Assembly (NCBI GenBank): GCA_029718625.1
Contig: CM056380.1
Span: 15,813,959 to 15,877,958, forward strand
DNA length: 64,000 bases
Source of the DNA: Synaphobranchus kaupii
Lineage: Eukaryota > Chordata > Actinopteri > Anguilliformes > Synaphobranchidae
Direction of reading: 5' to 3'
Shown: piece by piece, positions 37,401 to 46,700 of the stretch
How the letters are laid out: every line of letters begins with the position of its first letter
How positions within the stretch are numbered: position 1 is the stretch's first letter
Notes under the pieces: generated by a model
What the model was told of the DNA's origin: nothing
Databases searched by the model: none
What the model saw: only the letters and a program-made list of their open reading frames with translations
Translations under genes and position numbers: made by a program

Positions 37401-40400
37401 TGTGTGCGTGTGCGCGTGTGTATAGGCTGTGTGTCTCACGTCCCTGTGTGTGTGCATTTGTGCTACAGGAGGAGCTGTGTAGCGACAGCGTCGAGCGCAT
37501 CGTGGTCAACCCCAACGCTGCCTACGACAAGTTCAAGGACAAGCGGGTCACCACCAAGGGTCTCGGTGTGTATCAACATCCCTGGTACCTGTGATAAAGG
37601 ATTGTGTGATTAAGGTTCACCTATGATTGAGGGTTACCTGGGATTTAGGGTCATCTATGATTTGGGGTCACCTGTGATTGTGGGTCACGTGATTGAGGCT
37701 AACCTGTAATAGACACTTGTGATTGTGGATTTCCTTTTTCTGGTCTCATTATTGCAGATTTCTCCGACCGCATTAGTAAGACCAGGAGAGTGGGCTACGA
37801 ATCTGGGGAGTATGAAATAGTGAGTACCCCCCACAACTATGAATGCCTTCTGCAAAATACAGTCTGAAGTGTGTGTGTGTTTGTTTGTTTGTTTGTGAGT
37901 GCAAGTTTTAACCCTTCTCTCTCTGTCCCAGCTGGCTGAAGGCTGTGGGGTGAAGGAGACTCCACAGCAGAAGTACCAGCGGCTGGTGAACGAGATCCAG
38001 GAGCTGAGCCAGGAGGTGGAGACTATCCAGGTCAGCCCCGCCCCTCCGGGAACTGCCTTTTCCCACCCATCTTTTTGTGACATGTGAAAACCTCCAGCAG
38101 CAGTGCTGGTTATGGCAGGAGTGCTCAGTTTGTAGAGATTGAAGGCAGTATGGTCTGGTCCCCAGGCCAGCCCACATGAGAGCAGCGCAGAGGAGAGGGT
38201 TAGTGTTAGGCTTAGGGCAGGAGTGTGCTGGTAACGGCGGTATGCTGGTCCCCAGGCCACCACGCAGGAGAGCAGCGCAGAGGAGAGGGTTGGGGTGGTG
38301 TTAGGGATAGTGTTAGGGCAGGAGTGTGCTGGTAACGGTGGTATGCTGGTCCCCAGGCCACCACGCAGGAGAGCAGCGCAGAGGAGAGGGTTAGTGTTAG
38401 GCTTAGGGCAGGAGTGTGCTGATAACGGTGGTATGCTGGTCCCCAGGCCACCACGCAGGAGAGCAGCGCAGAGGAGAGGGTTGGTGTTAGGCTTAGGGCA
38501 GGAGTGTGCTGGTAACGGCGGTATGCTGGTCCCCAGGCCACCACGCAGGAGAGCAGCGCAGAGGAGAGGGTTAGTGTTAGGCTTAGGGCAGGAGTGTGTT
38601 GATAACGGCGGTATGCTGGTCCCCAGGCCACCACGCGGGAGAGCAGCGCAGAGGAGAGGCTCACCCCAGTGGCTCTGGCCCATCACGCTGCTCAGCTAAA
38701 ACAGCAACTGGTCTCCTCCCACCTGGACTCTCTGCTGGGACCTCAGGCACACATCAACCTGGCCGACCCCGACGGAGCGCTCGCAAAGTGAGGAGGAGGA
38801 GGGAGGGAGGAGTGGGGGGTTGGGGGATGAATAGATGAGGAGAGAGGGGTAGATGGAGAGGGGGATGGGTGGAGGGGTATATGGAGAGGGGGATGGGTGG
38901 AGGGGTAGATGGAGAGGGGGATGGGTGGATGGGGTAGATGGAGAGGGGGATGGGTGGAGGGGGTAGATGGAGAGGGGGATGGGTGGAGGGGTAGATGGAG
39001 AGGGGGATGGGTGGAGGGGTAGATGGAGAGGGGGATGGGTGGATGGGGTAGATGGAGAGGGGGATGGGTGGATGGGGTAGATGGAGAGGGGGATGGGTGG
39101 AGGGGTAGATGGAGAGGGGGATGGGTGGAGGGGTAGATGGAGAGGGGGATGGGTGGATGGGGTAGATGGAGAGGGGGATGGGTGGATGGGGTATATGGAG
39201 AGGGGGATGGGTGGATGGGGGTAGATGGAGAGGGGGATGGGTGGATGGGGTAGATGGAGAGGGGGATGGGTGGAGGGGTAGATGGAGAGGGGGATGGGTG
39301 GAGGGGTAGATGGAGAGGGGGATGGGTGGATGGGGTAGATGGAGAGGGGGATGGGTGGATGGGGTAGATGGAGAGGGGGATGGGTGGATGGGGTAGATGG
39401 AGAGGGGGATGGGTGGATGGGGTATATGGAGAGGGGGATGGGTGGATGGGGTAGATGGAGAGGGGGATGGGTGGATGGGGTATATGGAGAGGGGGATGGG
39501 TGGAGGGGTAGATGGAGAGGGGGATGGGTGGATGGGGTAGATGGAGAGGGGGATGGGTGGATGGGGTAGATGGAGAGGGGGATGGGTGGATGGGGTAGAT
39601 GGAGAGGGGGATGGGTGGAGGGGTAGATGGAGAGGGGGATGGGTGGAGGGGTAGATGGAGAGGGGGATGGGTGGAGGGGTAGATGGAGAGAGGGAGAGAC
39701 GGATGGGTGTTGTTCAGCAGGGTGTGGATGGAGATAGGGATGGGTGGAGGGGTAGATGGAGAGAGGGAGAGTGGGATGGGTGTTGTTGAGCAGGGTGTGA
39801 TTGGGTGATGGGTGTTGAGCAGGGTGTGATTGGGGATGGGTGATGGGTGTTGTTGAGCAGGGTGTGATTGGGTGATGGCTGTTGTTGAGCAGGATGTGAT
39901 TGGGTGATGGGTGTTGTTGAGCAGGATGTGATTGGGTGATGGGTGTTGTTGAGCAGGGTGTGATTGGGGATGGGTGTTGTTGAGCAGGGTGTGATTGGGT
40001 GATGGGTGTTGTTGAGCAGGGTGTGATTGGGTGATGGGTGTTGTTGAGCAGGATGTGATTGGGTGATGGGTGTTGTTGAGCAGGATGTGATTGGGTGATG
40101 GGTGTTGTTGAGCAGGGTGTGATTAGGGATGGGTGTTGTTGAGCAGGGTGTGATTGGGTGATGGGTGTTGTTGAGCAGGGTGTGATTGGGGATGGGTGTT
40201 GTTGAGCAGGATGTGATTGGGTGATGGGTGTTGTTGAGCAGGATGTGATTGGGTGATGGGTGTTGTTGAGCAGGGTGTGATTAGGGATGGGTGTTGTTGA
40301 GCAGGGTGTGATTGGGTGATGGGTGTTGTTGAGCAGGGTGTGATTGGGGATGGGTGTTGTTGAGCAGGGTGTGATTGGGGATGGGTGATGGGTGTTGTTG

Positions 40401-42190
40401 AGCAGGGTGTGATTGGGTGATGGGTGTTGTTGAGCAGGGTGTGATTGGGGATGGGTGTTGTTGAGCAGGGTGTGATTGGGTGATGGGTGTTGTTGAGCAG
40501 GGTGTGATTGGGGATGGGTGATGGGTTGTTGTTGAGCAGGATGTGATTGGGTGATGGGTGTTGTTGAGCAGGGTGTGATTGGGGATGGGTGATGGGTTGT
40601 TGTTGAGCAGGATGTGATTGGGTGATGGGTGTTGAGCAGGGTGTGATTGGGGATGGGTGATGGGTAATGGGTGTTGTTGAGAAGGATGTGATTGGGGATG
40701 GGTGATGGGCGTTGAGTAGGATGTGATTGGGTGATGGGTGTTGAGCAGGGTGTGATTGGGGATGGGTGATGGGTGTTGTTGAGCAGGATGTGATTGGGTG
40801 ATGGGTGTTGAGCAGGGTGTGATTGGGGATGGGTGATGGGTGTTGTTGAGCAGGATGTGATTGGGTGATGGGTGTTCTTGAGCAGGGTGTGATTCTCTCC
40901 CAGGCGTTTGCTCACGCAGCTGGAGGTGGCACGAGGAAGCCGTGCGGGGGCGGCTGGAGAGGGCCGGGGGGGCGGAGCCAAGGGGCCGGATGGTGTGGTA
41001 CTGTACGAGCTGCACAGCCGACCTGAACAGGACCGCTTCTCTGAGTCTGCCAAGGTGGGGCGGGGCCGGGCGGGGCAGGGAAGCAGTATTGTATTGTATA
41101 CTAGCACACAAGCAATTCATTTTGTGGTTTTCTTACTTACAAGCATTTAGTTGCAAGGCTCAACATCCAAAAACTGCAGATAGTCTTGTGTAATGGTAAT
41201 GTAACCGAGTTTGAGACTGCTACTAGCTAGAAAACATAGTAACTAACGTTAGCTCACTGAAATTATCTGAAACATGACCAGATTTAGCAACCAAAAACCC
41301 GGACATAAGCATGGCATGCTGAGCTTCATACTTATAGCCTACGTGATTCGTCTGCTAGCCAGGTCTGCACACTCTGGGATTTAGGTTACTGTTAACTGAA
41401 CAAGAATTATACGTTTCTAAGGGAAAATGTTTCAAACTATCCCTATCCATGGTGGCCGTCTAGTGATAGTCGCCAACGTCCCAATTATAGGATTCATATT
41501 TCTCTGAAATGATAAATAACAGCTTTAAGAATACATATTTTTATGCGTATTATGTATGGACTGCATGTGACGATTCTGAGATAAATTTATTCTGTTGCAA
41601 ATTTGTGAATGATAAATTACAGCCTCTTCTTTAATTCAAGCTCTAAACCATGGATTTGCAGTGAATCGTTTTTGAGATATCGACACTTAAATGAGACTAG
41701 TAGAAACTAGGTGAACATTTCCTCTAGTGGGCCAAAGTTAATAGAGTTAAAGCAATTAATAACAAAAACTATGTTTTAAAGCACAACTGAGCGTTGGTAG
41801 AACCTTGGGTTAGGTAGTTACCTGGCCATGATATGAGTCCAAATGGTGGCGAAATATGTGCGTTATTTACTCTGTGCTCTTCTCTCAAAGAGCCTAATTC
41901 ATACTCTGAAGAGTATGTGCTGCCACCCATGATAGTGACCTGTACAAAAAGGCTTTATATTTCCTAGCCTACATAAACTGCTGTAGGGAAAGCCTTTTTG
42001 TACAGGTCAAGCTGGGTTGAGTATGTCATGCTAGGTTGCGGGTTTGGTGTATTCTGTGTACTCATGTGCTCCCTCATGTTGACTGTGCAGATGGCTGAGC
42101 TGGAAAAGCGTCTCGCAGAGCTGGAGACGACAGTGGGGTCTGGCTCAGATAAACAGGTACTGCTACCTGCTGTTTTACACACACGCGCAC

Positions 42191-42258
<68 letters not shown>

Positions 42259-42391
42259 CATAAATTTAAACATAAATCACAAAATTAGATTATTCTAGAT
42301 AATTCCAGTGGGTGAGAGAGGGGGTGGGGGAATGGTGGTGGCCTGTCATAAACTCCCAAGTCTCATTGCGATGTTGGATCCCAGGAGCACT

Positions 42392-42423
<32 letters not shown>

Positions 42424-42509
42424 CTTGCTGCTACCTGCTGTTTTATACACACTCACACACACACACACACACACTGCACCTTGCTGCTACCTGCTGTTTT
42501 ATACACACT

Positions 42510-42541
<32 letters not shown>

Positions 42542-42569
42542 CTTGCTGCTACCTGCTGTTTTATACACA

Positions 42570-42619
<50 letters not shown>

Positions 42620-42647
42620 CTTGCTGCTACCTGCTGTTTTATACACA

Positions 42648-42684
<37 letters not shown>

Positions 42685-43639
42685 GACCTTGCTGCTACCT
42701 GCTGTTTTATACACACTCACACACACACACAGGATGTGTCCGAAATGGTTCATTATTCACTAATCCCGAATCCCCAACTAGTGAATGTGCATATAGGGTG
42801 ATAAATAAGTAAACCTTGAATTCGGACAGCAGACTATGTGTTTTATCATCGTTCAGCGTCGTTACCTAGGCAACAAGTCTGTCGCGTCCCAGTGAGCAAA
42901 AGCCAGGAATCTAGACGTCTGGAGGGGTGTAAATCTCAGGTTGACAGACGTTTCTTCATAAACGTGTCGATTTAGCTCAATTTGGCACTAATGTAGCTCA
43001 GGTTTTACCTGGATATAGCCTGGCGACATCCTAGCCGGTTAAAAAACTTTCACTTTTCAACCAAATTTAGCCGGTTTTTCACAGTTTTTTCACTTTTTTT
43101 TTGGGCTTTAAAAAAACACAAAAATGTTCAATGGAGTATAGCTACAAAACATACCATCTAGCCGGTTTTTAAAACATGACTCCTGTACAGATCCTGCTTT
43201 TGATATTAGACCTAGTTTTATCACGCTATGTCCAAAGATGACATTGAAAATAATATTGCTATTGACGCTTTGGCTGAGAGACGTGGCGGACGGCGAATCG
43301 TACGTAATGTTAACTAATAAGAAGAGACCGTTTTAGCTAGCTAGTAAACTGTCCACTTAGTGGACAATCTGGTGTAAGTTTTTTACAAAGGCTTTGCAAA
43401 CAGTTCGCAAAGCATTATGGTTCATTTCTACCTTTCTAGTGACCACGGTTGCTTACTAGATATTATGGTATATTGTGGGATATTTCTAGTGTACTAAAAT
43501 ATATGCAAAATTTGATTTGTGAATTCGGACACTCGACCAAGATGGCTGACGGCCAAAATGGTACACGAGATAATTAAATAGTGAGCCATTTCGGACACAG
43601 CCAAACACTTACTTCTACCTGCTCTGTTACACACGCACA

Positions 43640-43679
<40 letters not shown>

Positions 43680-43698
43680 CTTACTGCTACCTGCTCTG

Positions 43699-43783
<85 letters not shown>

Positions 43784-46700
43784 CTTACTGCTGCATGCTG
43801 TCACATACACACACATACCAGTACAGTAATGATTTATTCATGTTTTGTAGAGCCCTCTCGTTGCTGGGTTGCAAGGAGGCAGTGTGATGGTGAGTCTCCT
43901 CTGCGTTTTTTTGTTAAGGAAGCTGTTTTTGATCTTGCTGTATTTTTTCAGTGTTGAAAACATAAGGAGAACACCTGTATGTGTAATATATTCCATATCT
44001 GAACTGTGGTCTGTGTCACTGTTAACTTGTTTACAGGATTACCTGTGTGAATAAGACTAGTGATTTGAGCTGAAAACATAGTGTCGATTTTTAAATATGG
44101 AAATGACAGGGGTGTTTTGCTAGTCAATACGGACTCTGATATCTTTCATCACTTTTTTAACACACAATGAGAGTGCTTGTCCAGCTCTACAGTGGTGTTC
44201 AAATAAATAGCAGTGCGTTAAAAAAAGTGAATAAAGTGCAAATATTTTTTAATAGCTTTTAGTTCCATATTTCAAATGTAGTGGAAACATTACACATTCA
44301 ATTCCAAATCAAAGCATTAACAAATTTGATCAAGTCTGCGTTATTCTTTTACAGGAAGCAAAGAAAAGGAATATTAATCTGTTCAAAAAAATAGCAGTGT
44401 CGACATTTTTCTCTTCAAACTCAAACACTTACTGTATAAACTGAAGAAATTTTTCAAGATTTAACATCACTTTAAATTACTGAACTAATATTTAGTTGCA
44501 TAACCATTGTTTTTGATAACTGCTGCGCATCTGCGTTGCATCGAGTCAACCAACTTCTGGCACATAGAAACAGGTATTTCAGCCCAGGATGAACAAACTA
44601 CATTCCACAGTTCCTGTGAATTTTTGGGTTTTGCTTCAGAAACTGCATTTTTAATGTCACCCCACAAGTTTTCAATGGGGTTGAGGTCGGGGGATTGAGC
44701 TGGCCACTCCATTACCTCAATCCTTTTTGTCTGGAACCAAGATGTTGCTCGCTTACTCGTGTGTTTGGGGTCGTTGTCTTGTTGAAACACCCATTTCAGG
44801 GGCATTTCCTCTTTGGCATACGGCAACATAATCTCTTCAAGTATTTTGATGTATTCAAACTGATCCATGATCCCTGGTATACGATAAATAGGCCCAACAC
44901 CGTAGTATGAAAAACATCCCCATTCCATGATTTTTGCGCCACCATGCTTCACTGTCTTCACAGTGTACTGTGGCTTGAATTCAGTACCCGGGGGTCGTCT
45001 GACGTACTGTCGACGACCACTAGACCCGAAAAGAACAATTTTACTCTCATCAGTCCACAGAATGTTACGCCATTTCTCTTTGGGCCAATCGATGTGTTCC
45101 TTGGCAAATTTTAACTGATTCTGCACATGCCGTTTTTTCAACAATGGTGCTTTACGGGGGCTTCTTGCTGATAGCTTAGCTTCGATCAAACATCTTCTGA
45201 CTGTAACAGCACTTACAGGTCATTTTAGATCATCTTTGTTCTTTCTGGAGGCGATGATTGGCTGAATCTTTGCCATTCTGACTAATCTTCGATCCGTTTT
45301 AACAGTAGTTGCTCGTTTTCTTCTGCGTGTTTCGGGTTTTTGTTGCCATTTTAAAGCATTTGAGATTAGCTGAGCATCCTGTAATTTGCTGCACTTCTTT
45401 ATACGTTTTCCCCTCTCCAATCAACTTTTAATCAAATTACGTTGTTCCTCCGAACAATGTTTGGAATGGCCCATTTTACTTAGGAAATATATTTTATAAC
45501 AATGTGTGAAACATTTGCTTCCCTTCTTCCTTAATAAAGGACAATTAATGACACCTGTTTTTTCACAGAATTAATGAATTCTCTAATTAAACTCCACACT
45601 GCTATTATTTTGAACACGCCCCTTTCAATGAATGAGTCAATTGCTCAGAACAAGCAGCGTGCATGTCATGACAGTTGGGTCTGTTGTTTTTCTATTACAC
45701 TACTACATCTACAAGTAAATTATTTGCCATGCAGAAATATCACTACTACTAATAACAGTGGTTCATCAGGTTACTGATGTTGTACTGCTATTTTTTTTAA
45801 CACAACTGTATGTACTGTCAGTGTCTCTCAACCCAACAACTAATAAAGCTGTTTGAAAACCCCACCTGACTGAACCATTGTTTTGCAGGCACAGTATTTT
45901 CATGTGACGTGTGACGATTAATTAAGCATGAATTAAGCCACAGAGTCATTCATTATCTGGGCGAATGAAGGGTGTAGTTTTGTTCAGGTGAGTCAGGGAG
46001 AGCCCAACGCTGCCCTCTGCCCTGTGCTTGGGTTAGTACGCTGCCCTCTGCCCTGTGCTTGGGTTAGTGTGTGTTCAGCAGTTTCTCTCTCTCCCTCAGG
46101 AAACCATGAATGTGCTACAGGCCCGGGTCGGCGTGCTGGACTTGGCCACTCTGGACCAGGTGGAGGCCAGGCTGCAGGTGAGGGGGGAGGGGTCTGCAGG
46201 TGAGGAGGGAGGGGGTACTGGGGTACAGGCGGCACACCTTCTCAGCAGGATACACCTTGGCCTGTGTGCATGCAGGCCGTGGTACACTGTTCTCCATATG
46301 ACTCAATATCTTTGTTAAAACCCCGTAGTCTTTCCAAAATTTCCTTGGGCTCTTTCAATTGGCACAGTGGGAATCTGTGAGATGACAGAGGGAGGGGGAA
46401 TCCTGTTCCAAGAGGGCAATGTTCTGTTTCTGGATTTCATGCCAATAGCACTTAATTAGTCCAGTAATCCAGTTGTTTACGTGAACTCATTTCATTAACA
46501 TTTATTGGTATTCTCATGAATGACTGGAGAAGACTGCTTGTGTCCCTGTATCAAACGTCTTACTGTGGGGTAATCAATGAGTGAACCTCGGTTGATGTAC
46601 ACAGCTAATTGGCCAATTGACCCAGATAAGCAAAAACAAGCCAGAAACGGATTATGGCCCAGAAGGATCGGGGTTCCCCTCCCCTGATTCAGTGGGTGCG

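Noticed and set aside
38212..38699. Open frames of 134-333 codons across the intron 5 array
   Set aside because: Shadows of the 90-bp repeat in frames other than that of dctn2.
38696..41107. 803-codon minus-strand open frame, Pro/His/Ser/Asn-rich
   Set aside because: It is antisense to dctn2 exons 6 and 7 and is kept open only by the two minisatellites of intron 6; residues just repeat the unit.
42308..42812. Thr-His repeat frames of up to 166 codons
   Set aside because: (CA)n translation in dctn2 intron 8.
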